In this document: piece by piece, positions 23,621-35,440 of the stretch
How the letters are laid out: each line of letters begins with the position of its first letter
How positions within the stretch are numbered: the stretch's first letter is position 1
Notes under the pieces: generated by a model
The model's database searches: none
What the model saw: the letters and a program-made list of their open reading frames with translations, nothing else
Told to the model about the DNA's origin: nothing
Position numbers and translations under genes: made by a program
Source: Anaspis maculata
Taxonomy: Eukaryota; Arthropoda; Insecta; Coleoptera; Scraptiidae
Reading direction: 5' to 3'
Assembly: GCA_949128115.1 (NCBI GenBank)
Contig: OX421966.1
Coordinates: 62,741,416 to 62,805,415 of the forward strand
Length of the DNA stretch: 64,000 nt

Positions 23621-24349
23621 CAGGGTGTTCACGCGAGACGGATACCCCTTCATAAAAAACTCCCCTTTGAGATAATTGAAAAAAGAAAAAACTTTCCTGG
23701 AACAACTTTTGCTGTAGTTCCTGAATATGTCAAGTACAATTTTCTACTTCGTCCCATATACAGGGTGTCGCAATTTTATTTTCATTTTTCCAAAAAACTC
23801 TGTATTTCATCATCACAATCGATGCACATTGTTCGAGACATTGTTATTCTAATTACAAATATGCAATGAACTTCTAGATTTTTTTGAGAACAAATTGAAA
23901 AATTTACAATGCCATTTCTAAAAACATCTATTTTTTGAGAATGACGGACCCATTTTAGAATTCAAATATGTTCAGGTTATTTTGTTTCACTGTTAAATGA
24001 CATGGAATTGCATAAAATGATAAAATACTCGGGACATATTTGATTCCTGAAATGAATTAAATCGATCTTTCCGAAAAAAATATATTAATTTTTAATAAGA
24101 AATTTGAGAAGTGTCAGGCATATTTGTAATCACGATAACAATGTGCATCGATTGTGGTGATGAAATACAGAGTGTTTCGGAAAAATTCCAAAAAAATTGC
24201 GACACTTTATACATGGGATGAAATAGAAAATTATACTTGACATATTCGGAAGCTACAGCAAAAATTGTTCCAGGAAAGTTGTTTCTTCTTTGAATCATTT
24301 TGAATAGGAAGTTTTTTATGGGAGGTATCCGTCTCGCGTGAACACCCTG
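23621..24349. mobile_element. TA-flanked palindromic element, CAGGGTGTTCACGCG ends
   Basis: Ends TA|CAGGGTGTTCACGCGAGACG and CGTCTCGCGTGAACACCCTG|TA (TA at 23619-23620 and 24350-24351). Total length is 729 bp with arms of about 240-250 bp, including AACAATGTGCATCGATTGTG near 24140 against its reverse complement near 23815. An internal TATACAGGGTGTCGC end suggests a compound history. Terminal CAGGGTG plus TA duplication is typical of Tc1/mariner-type MITEs. There is no coding capacity. Confidence 0.88.
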
Positions 24350-24768
24350 TACTTTACAGATGGAGATGATCTTAGGTTTGGGATTGAAGCATTTTAAATT
24401 TCTTCTAGTGTCGACAATGTCAACATTTCGGCATAATTATCACATCTGCATTTGGCCCTTAAACCGTTTTGACAAGTGCTTTGATCAATGTTTCACATTT
24501 TTTACACCAGCAGACGAGAGCTTTGGAAATACCACTCTTTTTAACGATTTTCTGGACCTCGAAGATCCTGGAAACCTCGGAAAATGGCGAACAGGAATAT
24601 GTATCTCGACAATCTAAGCAGGTGACCAATCGATTGAACTAGTCCACTTAAAAAAAATTCGCCTCACTTTGAAGGGCCATTGTTTCAAACCTCGTTTCAA
24701 ACAATAGGTTAGTGATTTCAAAAATCTTGGTGATGCCCTCGGTGATGCCTGAAGCAGGGTTTCTTTGG

Positions 24769-25496
24769 CTACAAGTTACCATGGCATGTGAGGTGATTAC
24801 AGGGTGCCTCAAATCACCCATCAGTAACCATTAGTTGAGTCGAGTTCCATGGTCACTCATCTCGGGTATGGGTTGACGTTAAATCACTTTTTTGTCTTCA
24901 AACCAGACATTATACTGCATATTTTGGCATGGTGTGACAAATTTTCAAAACAGATTCTACCTAGGGGTTGAGTGTATCTTTGATATTTTGGATTACAGAA
25001 CTTTTTTATGTTTATATACTGAATCCAAATGTCAACAAGAATACTTAGGTATAGCATCCATTTTCTATCGAATTTTCGCACTCCCCAATTTTTCACGCTT
25101 TTCAAATTTAGAGCAAAATCTATAACTTATTGGTGTCAAAATCTGAATTTATTATAGTCGACTTCTGAAAGGCACGTTATATTGTTATATTCTGGTTGAT
25201 ATTCGAATCAAGAGTATGAACATAATAAGTAGTCTTATAGGTAGTCCAAAATGTCAAGTAGAGGCTGCTGTAAAAACTTTTGCATCTGGCCAAAATATGT
25301 ACCATCATGTCTGACTGAAGCCAAAAAATTGATTTCACGTCCACTCGAGAATCAAGATAATTACTTTGCATCATTCCAAGTTGATCATTCTGTGGAGGAA
25401 TTACAGGAGGGGCTGATATGTGACCGTGAATTACAATACAACTAATGGTTACTGATGGTCCATCTATGACATAGTACTAATTAACTTGTAACCAGT
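24769..25496. mobile_element. Diverged inverted-repeat element
   Basis: CCATCAGTAACCATTAGTTG at 24819-24838 recurs exactly in reverse complement near 25440-25459, and looser matches continue inward (CAGACATTATACTGCATATTTTGG region against the reverse complement of about 25285-25320). The outer part shares TACAAGTTA near both ends. Arms are much more diverged than in neighbouring foldbacks, so this is an older element. Short open frames on both strands here are arm translations. Confidence 0.6.
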
Positions 25497-26290
25497 GATG
25501 TAGAATCATCGCAGTTTATTATTTCGCTAATTAACCGAGGTAATCCACCTGATTTTATTACTCAAATAAGTTTTTTGGTAATTTATGTTTTTTTTGTGAA
25601 TTACCAGAAATTTTTATTCTTGGTATATGGTAATCAGCATTTTTTCATTTTTAAATCAAAATTCCATTTTGAATTGAAACAGGTAATTTTTATACCTCTT
25701 GAGGGCTTCATGAGCTGTGCATGAATTTTATAGTGGACTAAAAAACCATTCAAAAAATTCATTGCACTTTAAATTCTACTTAGATAGGATCTGGGACATT
25801 TGAGATTGATTATCAAATAGAAAGTAAGGTCTTATGACGTCACTAAAATAGGTAGTCATTTCATACCTCCATTAATTGAGCGTATGAATAAAATTTGACA
25901 AAAATAATAAAAAAAAGCTCGAGTAGCTAGACCCTTCCAGACGATCACAGAGGGAAACACTCTCAGATGTTGGAGAAGTAATTTCTTTTATGGCTTTTTG
26001 TCAAGGTAAATCCAGCATTTTTGTACAATTAAAGTGAACTATATGACCAATCACGGACGGAGTAACCAATTATTCAAATTTCACAAAAAATGACTTCTCC
26101 AGAAAATATGGCGATATGAAACACCAAGACCTTCTGATACAAGCTTCCAAATAATGCCAGCAGAATCGTTTTTACGGAAGTTACACAGGGTTGAAAATGA
26201 AATTTTCCGACACAACGTTTTAGTCGTTACCTTTTACTCCAAGCATTATGTCGGAATTTGCACAATGGCACACCCGGTAAATTCATCGTA
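25497..26290. other. AT-rich DNA, nothing recognised
   Basis: No open frame, repeat or RNA gene could be supported. Confidence 0.5.
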
Positions 26291-26298
26291 GATGCACC

Positions 26299-26428
26299 TA
26301 TACTATTGGATAAAAATTATTAAGAGTGACTCATTCACATCCACAGTGGGTGGGGGTGAGTAAGTGAACACTTGGAGCTTTGCGGCAAAGAAATGTGTCA
26401 CTCTCAGTTATTTCGATCCAATAGTATA
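26299..26428. mobile_element. 130-bp MITE with 8-bp target duplication
   Basis: Inverted ends TATACTATTGGAT and ATCCAATAGTATA continue imperfectly inward for about 30 bp. They are flanked by direct repeats GATGCACC (26291-26298) and GATGCACA (26429-26436), identical at 7 of 8 positions. An 8-bp duplication points to the hAT or P-like superfamilies, unlike the TA users elsewhere in the window. Confidence 0.8.
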
Positions 26429-26436
26429 GATGCACA

Positions 26437-27210
26437 TTCTACCTTCGTCCAGTCTCTTCTAACGCAAATAAACTTTGGATCGGAAAATTCCCATTAAAAC
26501 TGCAGAGTTTCAGAAACACATGTGCACTTCCGACGCGAGTCGCGAGCTACCCCGTACATCGATCCTGAAGAAAAAAAACAAAAATTGCTGACGGCTGATA
26601 GTCCATAAAAAAGCTTTGATCGATAGACCTCTTTTGATTCAAACAAGTTTTGATGTGCGATGTGCGGCACTGGGTTTTTTGCAATTCTGCAGGTTTTATG
26701 GAATATTTCCGCTTCAAAGTTCATTTGTGCATCTAGGAATTCTAAGATAAATTTACCAGGTGCGCCGTCAAATCTGTTGAACCGAGAGATTCCGGGTGCA
26801 CCACTATGCAAAATCCGACATTATGTCGGTGAACACCCAACACCTAACCCGCTATGCTGCCTTGTAGCTAATTCAACTCTCTTCCAGGCATCTTTGAGAT
26901 TTTGAGATTCGGTTACGTATTTTTTGAGATATGCCCGTTTGAAGTGAGGGGAAATTTTGTGGATGGACCAGTTCAATTGATCACTTATTCAGAAGACGAT
27001 GAATTTTTGGAATCGACTCGGAAATAAACAAGACTGAAAGCAAAGTGACAAAATAAATATTCAGTAATATAAACTTGAAACCAGAGAAATGAGAAAATCG
27101 AGTTTGTCCATATCATAGATTGTTCAACTGGGATAGTTTTGTCTTCTGACGGTCTCCGTGGAGTAATAGGCCGAAATTTGGACGGCGGTGCCTGTCTCTG
27201 TCGCTGTCCA
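26437..27210. other. Unique DNA, no supported gene
   Basis: A 105-codon minus-strand open frame (26494-26811) has no recognisable domain and overlaps a plus-strand frame of similar size. It is recorded only as an open stretch. Confidence 0.4.
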
Positions 27211-27432
27211 AAGTTTCAACAATCATATCTACATGGAGCAAATACCGAAAAATTGGCATAGCCTGCCAATTCACCGGACATGAATCTAATTGAGCAGATT
27301 TGGCATTGTGTGCAGACGCCACAAAAGTTGCTCGGAAGCCAACTGAGGCAGTACTGGAGGAATGCAGGAATTCATTTATATAACTCCAAAAGAAATATAA
27401 TACAAAATGCCCTATCAATTGCCCTTTATTGA
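27211..27432 (+). pseudogene. Tc1-like transposase, C-terminal fragment
   Basis: The plus-strand frame begins with FQQ, where Tc1 transposases have FQQDNA, and continues HGANTEKLA, then a TAG at the position of the conserved W, then PANSPDMNLIEQIW. That last stretch matches the Tc1/mariner WPAxSPDLNPIExxW motif containing the third catalytic acidic residue. About 40 further residues end at TGA 27430-27432. The fragment lacks the N-terminal DNA-binding domain and the first catalytic regions, the DNA after FQQ is altered, and the in-frame TAG (27259-27261) abolishes function. No inverted repeats bracket it closely, so it is a relic and is not linked to any TA-flanked element here. Confidence 0.8.
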
Positions 27433-29594
27433 TGTACCTACTCATTGTCGTAGTTTTCCTATGTTTGCACTACGGATTGGGGAGGATGGAAATAGGAACG
27501 GATATTGAAATATTTAGTTTCGTATACTCACTCGTCCCGGTATAAACACCCAAAGAATTTGATACCGTCCTCATGAATTCCACAGCTAAACGACACCGCG
27601 TCTCCCTTTTCACGTATCTAAGCATTTTTTCGCCTTCCCTCCTCGCGCCTCACTCCTTCCCGAATTTGTCCCCGAGGAAATCCAGTGGAAAACACGAGGG
27701 TCAGTCATTCCACACACATCACGCCAGTTGTGCCCGTACCGTACCTCTATACCTCATGGCCGCGTATCAGAGTGCCCCGCGCTCGCTCAGTTTCCATAAT
27801 ATCGAAGAGCTCTTTGCGTGTTTACCGGTCGCAAAGAATTGGCGGAGGCCATTAAGGTTACATAACATCAAACAAATTAATCCTGCCCTGTGTGGTTCAT
27901 GCTGGTGCTCTTAAATAAAAGATTTTACGGCCGACGTTTAACCTGCGTTTGCGGCGACCTCTGGAGACTTACGTGACCGCAATTTTGAACTGGACCAAGT
28001 CATCAGCGGAAGAAATGCAAATTTTTTCTTCGTTTTATTCATGCAAGCTAGTAGCTACCCGGCTAAACAAGTGCTCTTGCGGGTAATGAAACCCAAATGA
28101 AAGTAATGAATCTGTTTGACGATGACAAGTGCTTGTTTGTTTATTCCGAACTTATACGTATGCGAAACATAAACATATGGATGGACGCTGAAAATGAGGA
28201 GGAAAAATGCGGAGATGGAAACACTGCAAATTGAGTTTCGCTCGGTTTTAGTACTACGCTCAAGGAATTATTTAAATATTTATGCTTTTAAACCGCCCGA
28301 TAGCGGGTTTATGACCTGCAGAATTTTTCCGCAGATTTTTCAAATGACTCCACCGCGGATCCCACCCAGATTTACGATATGGCAGAGAAGCATTAATAAC
28401 CTCATGCATGGTTCGAATTTTCTGTTGCTTTATTTCGATCATTCAGTTCCAGGTTAATTATCGCTCTAATTCGCCCACTTATCACCAATCACTTACGCTG
28501 ATTTCCTAACAACTCGTTTCAATCAAACACAATTTTATAATACCTAGATACTTAGGTAGCTAAAGCTAATAATAATTAAAATATTACATAACAATACTAG
28601 GGCGCAACGTGATGATGCCGATCGATGAGATTCAATTCTGTATACTCTTGAAAGTTCACGATCAAAAGCTAACAACCTGTTTGTAGCAATAGCAAGTGTC
28701 TATATCTCTCACTCTCGTTCACAACTTTCGATGTTATACATTATTTCATAACACTTATACACAATGCTCAAGTATGCCTGTCCTGTACCAGGATTATGGG
28801 ATTACAGCGAGTGAGGATGAGTCTCGAAATAATTTCGAATGATTTGATTAATTGCTACCTCAGGTGCTTGAAATTAAGAAGTAGGTACCTAATATATATT
28901 CGAAAACCTTGGTGAATTTCAAATATGGACTTTACGATTTTAATTAAAAGCATCAGCGCGCAGGGTTTATGGGTTAATTGGCTAATTGGCAATTAATAAA
29001 CCGCCATAACGAACAACAAACGTGAATTATACAAGCTACGTTGATTTTTGTGGTACATTAGGTTGGTATAGAACAGCTGGTAATTTCACACTTTTTTCGA
29101 TTTTTGTGCAGATATTGCTTCTTTGGAAAACTCAGATATACATATAATTACTTAGTTAATAATGGGCGTCCAATTAATAGATTTGTTTCCAAGTTGGTTC
29201 TGACTAGCGTTACTTTTTTTTTGTCGAGCCTTATAACATCAAAGGGTTTTTATTAACTGACTGGTGCATTGACGAAGTGCACATAAAGTACAAATTTATC
29301 AAAGGGGCTGGGGGAGGGGGTAGCGATTGACCTACGGCGCTACGTATATGCTTGAAGCACCGCTATTTTTTATGCATTATGGTGAATATGTGAACCTTCT
29401 CTTGGCTCTCTGCTTGTACAATGTACATTAGTCTGCGCTGACTTCATAGAGCCCTGTATATGCAGTTTTAGAGCTATAGGGCTTATAGAGTTTTTCTGGA
29501 AGAGATGAGTTAGTAGACACTTTTTCAATAAATTGCAGGGCATTTGGTTTTTGAGATACCAAGTTTGGACTTTGTGTGTCTACCAACGCAGCTC
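27433..29594. other. Unique DNA with a GC-richer island at 27560-28000
   Basis: The island carries a 113-codon plus-strand frame (27573-27914) without a recognisable domain. Single-copy character and balanced composition suggest host sequence (a conserved non-coding element or exon), but nothing decides it. The rest is AT-rich with no feature. Confidence 0.35.
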
Positions 29595-29724
29595 TTCTAC
29601 CATGTGATCCAAATCATTCCGAACTGGAGTAGGCTGTGCCCTGGCGAGATGCAACTTGACATCCCGGAATTTGACCATGTCACAGCCTACCCCAATTCGG
29701 AATAGTTTGGATTACACGGTAGAA
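29595..29724. mobile_element. 130-bp hairpin MITE
   Basis: TTCTACCATGTGATCCAAAT at the left and its near reverse complement at the right (ATTTGGATTACACGGTAGAA with small changes) frame a second inverted block, GTAGGCTGTG/CACAGCCTAC. Total arm length is about 44 bp. The target duplication is unclear. Confidence 0.7.
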
Positions 29725-30058
29725 AAAAAACTTTTCAACGGCTGAAACGAGTTCCAAAAACTCAACGGATTTATAAAGCGTAAATGGACCACATGTATAG
29801 GGCAAAATAATTTTACAGAGACAGACTGCAACCTGCACCACTGTATACTATTGCAAACAGAAGTAAAAGAGGTAAGGTAACAGAAGGCGCCTATTCCCAT
29901 AGGTAGGCGTATTGAGACACACAGTGAAGTACAATGAGATTAATGAAACATGTATCACTTCTGACACATTTCAAGTAATATTCCAGAAAAGCGGAAAATT
30001 GCTTCACACCACCTGAAACCCATTTTATTGTTCAAGTCATGTGAAATTGATCTCTAAT

Positions 30059-30250
30059 GGCGGCTTTACAGAACTTCGTATGTCGCCGGCGACAGTGTCG
30101 CTGGCCAATAGGATTCGATCTGCCTGTACTCCCCTACCTCCCTCCATAACTCCCGCGACACGAGTTTCTGTCGTCATGTCGTTCAAATTATTCAACTACA
30201 GTGGAGTGGGGGACTCTCGCCGGCGACATACGAAGTTCTGTAAAGCCGCC
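30059..30250. mobile_element. 192-bp MITE with 34-bp perfect ends
   Basis: GGCGGCTTTACAGAACTTCG... at the left matches its reverse complement at the right over 34 bp. TAA lies at 30055-30057 and 30252-30254, consistent with a TWA-type target if one extra base is allowed on each side. TTAA (30251-30254) is present only on the right. The identical ends suggest recent insertion. Confidence 0.75.
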
Positions 30251-30254
30251 TTAA

Positions 30255-30852
30255 AGGAATATGCGGTATGAATTTCACGTCTCAGTGGCTCCAGACACTT
30301 TTGGGGGAGCAAAATCATCTTCACGTCACTTCCTAGAGTTGAAGTTGAGTTGAGTTCCTTGAGTTGGCATACCACAGTAAACTGTGGGCGGGGCTGAACA
30401 GAAGAACAAAAATCGTTTTGGACGAGTCCCTGTGTTGAAATAGGGGAAGCAACACCGTCAGCTGGAGTGGTGGACCATTACCAGGTCACAGGCAAACCTG
30501 AAATCCCACTGCAAATCTAGGTGCACCCCTAGATGAACTCAGTTCGCACAGTTAGGCTCCGCCCACAGGTCCCTCTGGTATTCCGAGTATTACAACATGG
30601 AACTGATGGCTGCAACAAGACGCGATAAGACGGATTTATCAAGACACTTTGGATTCTCTCTTGAAAACGTGTCATCAAGATCACTTTTTTTCTGTTTGGA
30701 TACACAATTTTTCTTGTCTTGATTGAACTCCATAAGGATAAGTCGCCTTCTACAGGAGAACGATCCGGCATTTCAAAAGCTGATTGTGGTTGAGATTCCA
30801 ATATGGAGTCCATGTCGTCTTTGGAAGCATATCGCTCTGGAATTCCTCAGGT
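30255..30852. other. Unique DNA, no supported gene
   Basis: A 94-codon minus-strand frame (30529-30813) has no recognisable domain. No repeat was found. Confidence 0.4.
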
Positions 30853-31502
30853 TCTTCAATCAATCAATCAATACTCTTTATTCGTTCATATAATACTATA
30901 AAAGTGTTGAACCCGTCATTCATATGTATATAGATAATTTAGATAAGTGTATAAATAAAAATATATGTACAAAGTATGTATAAATAGAAGCAATAAATAA
31001 ATAAATAAATGAATATGAATAAAAGCATCGAACAAAACAAATCACTTTAAAAACGCACATCGTCATTCAGGAATTCTTCCACCGAATAGTAACCCTTGGC
31101 AATTGAAAAAGATTTAAGTTTTGGTCTTAATGATTCGAGGGGTAAACCTGTGATATATGTAGGAAAATGATTGTATATCTCTAGTATATTATATGTACAG
31201 TTTTTTTGTAGATATGTAAAGTTGATCTTTTCGCCTTTCAAGCTATTCTTATCTCTTGTGTTGTAGTCGTGCTGGCGGATGTTTTCTGCAAATAATGACG
31301 GGTTTTTTAGGATGAACATCACCACCTCGTACACATGGAGACCAAATACAGTGAGTATTCCCCTCCTGAAATATGGTCTACAACTTTCTCTGGGATGCAG
31401 TTTGATTATTGCTCTTAGCATTCTTTTTTGTGGAATTAAAATCCGTTGCATGTCTCCCGAATTACCCAAGAGAACCACACCGTACCTGATTCTCGACTCA
31501 GC
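30853..31502 (-). mobile_element. LINE 3' end (CR1/Jockey-like), 5'-truncated
   Basis: Minus-strand copy. The coding end at 31047 is followed by about 190 bp of AT-rich 3' untranslated DNA that finishes with AATAAAGAGTATTGATTGATT, i.e. a TTGA microsatellite tail (plus-strand CAAT run at about 30856-30870). This tail is typical of several CR1/L2-like insect LINEs. The recognisable sequence starts abruptly near 31502, as usual for 5' truncation. A target duplication was not identified. Confidence 0.85.
31047..31502 (-). pseudogene. Reverse transcriptase C-terminal region of that LINE
   Basis: The frame reads ESRIRYGVVLLGNS, the counterpart of the SxLxYGIVLWGNS motif that follows the RT domain in many non-LTR elements. 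It continues with IPQKRMLRAI, ILTVFGLHVYE, HDYNTRDK and a final YYSVEEFLNDDVRF before a stop, all in the order expected for these proteins. About 150 codons remain open, so this tip is fairly young, but the catalytic RT and endonuclease parts are absent. Confidence 0.85.
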
Positions 31503-32113
31503 CAGCCATTATTACCACTCTTCTTCTGGAGTGGTATTTTCTATATCGAAAACATTCTTCTTGTCAATTCTCTGCCACTTCTTCTTCGATCGACTTCTTT
31601 CTTGAACCATCAGAGGGTGTTTGTAGCTATAAGACTTCTCCAATTCCGTCGTTTTTGACTGCTTTATTGTTTTCGGAAGCTTTCTGTTTTTCGCGTTTGG
31701 GGCCATTCTGGTTTTCAGTATTCTGAATTTGTTCGGATGTGCAATGTTTGATGTGAAGATGTTGAGTTTCCTCTGGCGTCTCAGGAGTCTGTTCTCTGCT
31801 CCATCATTCTTGTTCGTAGTGATAAAAAACTCGAAGATCCAGGCATATCATCCAACTCACCCAGATTGAAGAGTCTGTTCGTGACAGAGCTGAATAATAG
31901 TCTACATTAGTGAAAAATTTTACCGTAATATTGAAAGACCCCGCACTTTCGAGAAGCTGCAGCAATATTGCTAGAGGCTTTGGCTTTTGGATGCTTTTGT
32001 ATTCTAGGCTAAGATACCACTTGGTATCCAAAAATTGAATTTTATTGGTCTAATGGTTGAAATGAGGAAATATAGGGTGTCACATAGTATGAAGGTGTAG
32101 CGGGACCATTGTA
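31503..32113 (-). other. Lys/Glu-rich minus-strand frames, possible retroelement gag debris
   Basis: Minus-strand frames here (for example 31512-31706 and 31804-32031) are rich in K, E, S and N. In an alternative frame they read TPETPEETQHLH and KREKQKASENNK, a low-complexity style seen in the C-terminal part of Jockey-type ORF1 proteins. No zinc knuckle or other diagnostic motif is present, so this is only a suspicion. Confidence 0.25.
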
Positions 32114-32915
32114 CAGGTGTCCCAGCTAAAACAATCCAGCGCGATTTTATCAGAAAATATCAAGGCAACAAAAAAAATTCTTCAATTAGGGAGAAGCCTG
32201 AGCTTTTAGCTTTCTTTTAAGGGGGCGCCGATGCTTGTTAATGCTCTAGTTTCCAAGAAAATGCAATTCGAATCGGGCTAGTCACAAGAATTCAAAAATT
32301 CATGACCGACAAAATAGAATACTTTAGATGAAAAACAATTCCCTTTCTTTGGGCTTTCAATTGATGTGTCGCCGATGTCTGTAACCTGGCCCAATAAGGC
32401 AGAAATCCTGCCTCAAAGTCCAACAAACACAATAATCGGAATTCATAACGACGTCACCGATCACACACTTGTAAATTTTCACATCAGCCAGTATTCATTG
32501 CTATGGAGAATAAAGGTATGTTAAGTGGAAAAGTCTTAGTAACGGTTGGCGTTAAAATCAACAAGTGTGTGATCGGTGACGTAACTGATTCTTATTATTG
32601 TGTTTGCTGGAGTTTGAGGCAGAATTTCAGGCTTATTGGGCCAGGTACACACATCGGCGACACATCAATGGAAAGCCCAGAGAAAGAGGATTTTTTTCCA
32701 TTTGAAGTATTTTATTTTGTCGGTCATGAATTTTCGAATTCCTGTGACTCGCTAGATTCTAATTGAATTTTCTTGGAAACTAGAGCACCTACAAGCATCG
32801 GCGCCCCCTCAAAAAAAGCTAAAAGATCAGGCTTCCCCCTAATTGAAAGATTTTTTTTGTTGCCTTGATATTTTCTGAGAAAATCGCACTGGATTGTTTT
32901 AGCTGGGACACCCTG
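32114..32915. mobile_element. TA-flanked 802-bp palindrome
   Basis: Ends TA|CAGGTGTCCCAGCTAAAAC and GTTTTAGCTGGGACACCCTG|TA (TA at 32112-32113 and 32916-32917). Left and right arms of about 375 bp match throughout, e.g. GGCGCCGATGCTTGTTAATG against the right arm near 32795, and CACCGATCACACACTTG near 32460 against 32562. The loop is only about 50-60 bp, so a transcript would form a long hairpin. It has no coding capacity of its own. Confidence 0.88.
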
Positions 32916-32917
32916 TA

Positions 32918-33269
32918 CAGCTCATTAAAAATATTTGAAAAATTCTTCGACTTCTATGTTTCAAGTTATGATGGTTTTTCGAACCCTTTTGGTTTCGTTA
33001 TTCCAAATGAATTTATGTAAATGTTGGTAGTGTAGTTACGAAAAAGAAATGCAACCACTCGATGTATTAATTATTTCAGTTTTCTATACAGGGCGAGTCA
33101 GAAATCTCGAAAAACCTCGAAAATATTTGAAAAAAAAAGCCTTCAAACACTTCGGTTGGTTTCTTATTAACCAATGTAAAGCAGAAGGTCCATACTATTA
33201 TAAATGGAAAGACAGTTAAGTATAGGATTAAGAGCACTAACTCGTATAGGTACTGTAGCGTACAGCGTG
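32918..33269. other. AT-rich DNA, nothing firm
   Basis: A solitary TACAGGGCGAGTCAG at about 33088 resembles a MITE end without a partner. Confidence 0.4.
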
Positions 33270-35440
33270 AAATCATGAAGGGGAATTGAATATTTAGGAA
33301 TAAATTAGTATTACGGGCAATATTGGGAAGGAAAGAAGTGGTGCAATGAAGAATACTGGGCTCGCGCCGCATTCCTGAGTGGCCGGCTTGTTGGCCAGGG
33401 GTTTGAGAGACTGGAGAGGGGGGAGTGGAAACAGGATGGATACGAAACTAGAGACGGGGGGTAAGGATTAGCGTCGTAGCAGTTGACAACGATAGATGTG
33501 TGAGAAGAGAAAATTGATATTTATCAAGAAAAAAGTGACGAGAGTACTTAAACCTTTGTTAATAGTTGTAGTGCATCAGTTACGAGAGAAGAAAATATTA
33601 AGGCAAGTTTGATTTCCGGTGTAATCGAATGATAATTGTTTATGAAGTTGGAGTGATTGTTTTGTTTATAAACGTGGGCAGGTTTGGGCTTTTGGTATCT
33701 CAAACAGCCATAGGAAGCGTCAAACCAATTCAATACCCTGCAATTGCTGTGAGCTTTCAAATACCTTATTTTCAGCCACTTTCAAGACACCAGAAAAATG
33801 GTGAAGACCTCAGTAACCTTTTCGAAGAGATCTAGCTTCCTACAGAGTATGATTTTGTAAACTCTATTAGCTTGAGACAAAGCACTAGCCGTATTTATGC
33901 AAATTAAACCTGGGCGATGATCTCACGTGTTATCTTTCCCCATAGAGTAAGAGAAGATTCGACATTTTTCGCCCGACAAGGAGTTTATGAGTATTTAAAC
34001 GGTTGAGTTCCAAAAAGAGAACCCCTTTGAACTATGCCAAGAAAATTCCTTGTCGCTTTGAAAGCGCTCCAAGATAGGAAGAAACATAACATCATTTTGC
34101 AGGTTAATCAATTAAGAAAAACACCGCGATAAATTGTACACCTGATTCGAGATTTGAATAAAAGTAATATAACGTTACGTGACATAGAGCTGCTGTATAA
34201 GTCTGTAAGTTCAAAACTACAGCACCAGCCGGATATAAATCCATCAAACACTTAACTTTCACTCGAAATTCCAAAACAATACTCGGTGAACAATAATCTC
34301 TCTCTAAGTACAACTAAATAATCGAAATTTTCCGTCGTGCAAATGAAATGAGCTAGAAAGCAAAAAGGGTCAGAATAAAATCAACTAGGTATCAAATAAT
34401 TAGGCAGGGAATTAAAACTCAAGTGCGTTAGGAAATTGGTTCACCAATAGTTCTGCAAAATTAGGTACAAAGCGAAACAAAAGGGTTGAGTTAATTAATC
34501 GCAGGGTTCCGCACGTAATCAGGGTGTACTTTTCTTTCAGAAATCGAATGCGAACTTGAAATAACTGATTTCTATCGTTAGCTGGTTTCAGCACGCCTGG
34601 AAACTATGTAATGAATAATTAAGATAACCTCAGTTAAATTGGCGATGATTGATTAATTCGTGATAAAGATTAGGTGTGGTGTTGAATGATTTTGTTTTTT
34701 TTTCAACATTTATCAAAATAATCCTCTTTCAAAGAGCTGATAGTTCGGGAGACGGACGCATGTTTAGTACCCCGATCGAGTTATGTTTTGAGACTATCAT
34801 CTATGTATCGAGAAAATACGTGCAACCATAGAATGGCAATCCTGCCTAAGTAAATCCTGCCGGAAATTCAATTAATTGAATGATTTGAAAACTGTAGAAT
34901 AGAACTTTCAAAAATTTTGTCAACAAATGTCAATCACATTGTTAATGGCACACAACAATCATCCCTTTGACGCGACACTGTCAGAACTTACATGGTGCTG
35001 CTAAGCAACTATCGATACGCGTACGCAAAACTAGAGGAGTTTCTCGCAGTGGCCCGTGAAAGGGGTGATTGTTGCGTGCCATCAACAATGTGACTGACAT
35101 TTGTTAACAAGAATTTTGAAGTTTGTATTCTACAATTTTTAAATTATATAATTATCTGCATTTCCGGCAAGATTTACTTAGGCAGGATTGTCATTCCATG
35201 GTCACACATATTTTCTCGATACATAGATGATAGTCTCTACACATAACTCGTTAGGGGTACTAAAACCGCATCCGTCTTCTTTACTATGAGGTCACTCACT
35301 CTGTGGGTTACTCACATGACAGGGGTACTGGGGCATGACTGGGGGAAAATCAAGGAAGTTAGTAATTGATTGAAATGACTCAGGTAAAGGTGAAGCTGGC
35401 ACTCATTTCTTGAAGTTCGCGCACAAAACAGGGTAATTTT
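33270..35440 (+). repeat. Interspersed repeat R, copy 2
   Basis: Same orientation as copies 1 and 3. Anchors are at 33564 and 34638. It is longer than copy 1 because a 542-bp element is inserted at 34743-35284: copy 1 reads CTCTTTCAAAAAACTGAGGT across the place that is split here. After the insertion the match resumes with GGTTACTCACATGACAGGGG. Confidence 0.8.
34743..35284. mobile_element. TA-flanked 542-bp foldback inside repeat R
   Basis: Ends TA|GTTCGGGAGACGGACGC and GCATCCGTCTTCTTTAC|TA (TA at 34741-34742 and 35285-35286). Arms of about 220 bp match, e.g. TCCTGCCTAAGTAAATC (left) and GATTTACTTAGGCAGGA (right). The outer 20 bp are less well matched than the inner arm. Confidence 0.82.

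Noticed and set aside
27113..27445. 110-codon minus-strand open frame
   Set aside because: Antisense to the Tc1-like transposase remnant, whose PANSPDMNLIEQIW motif identifies the true strand.
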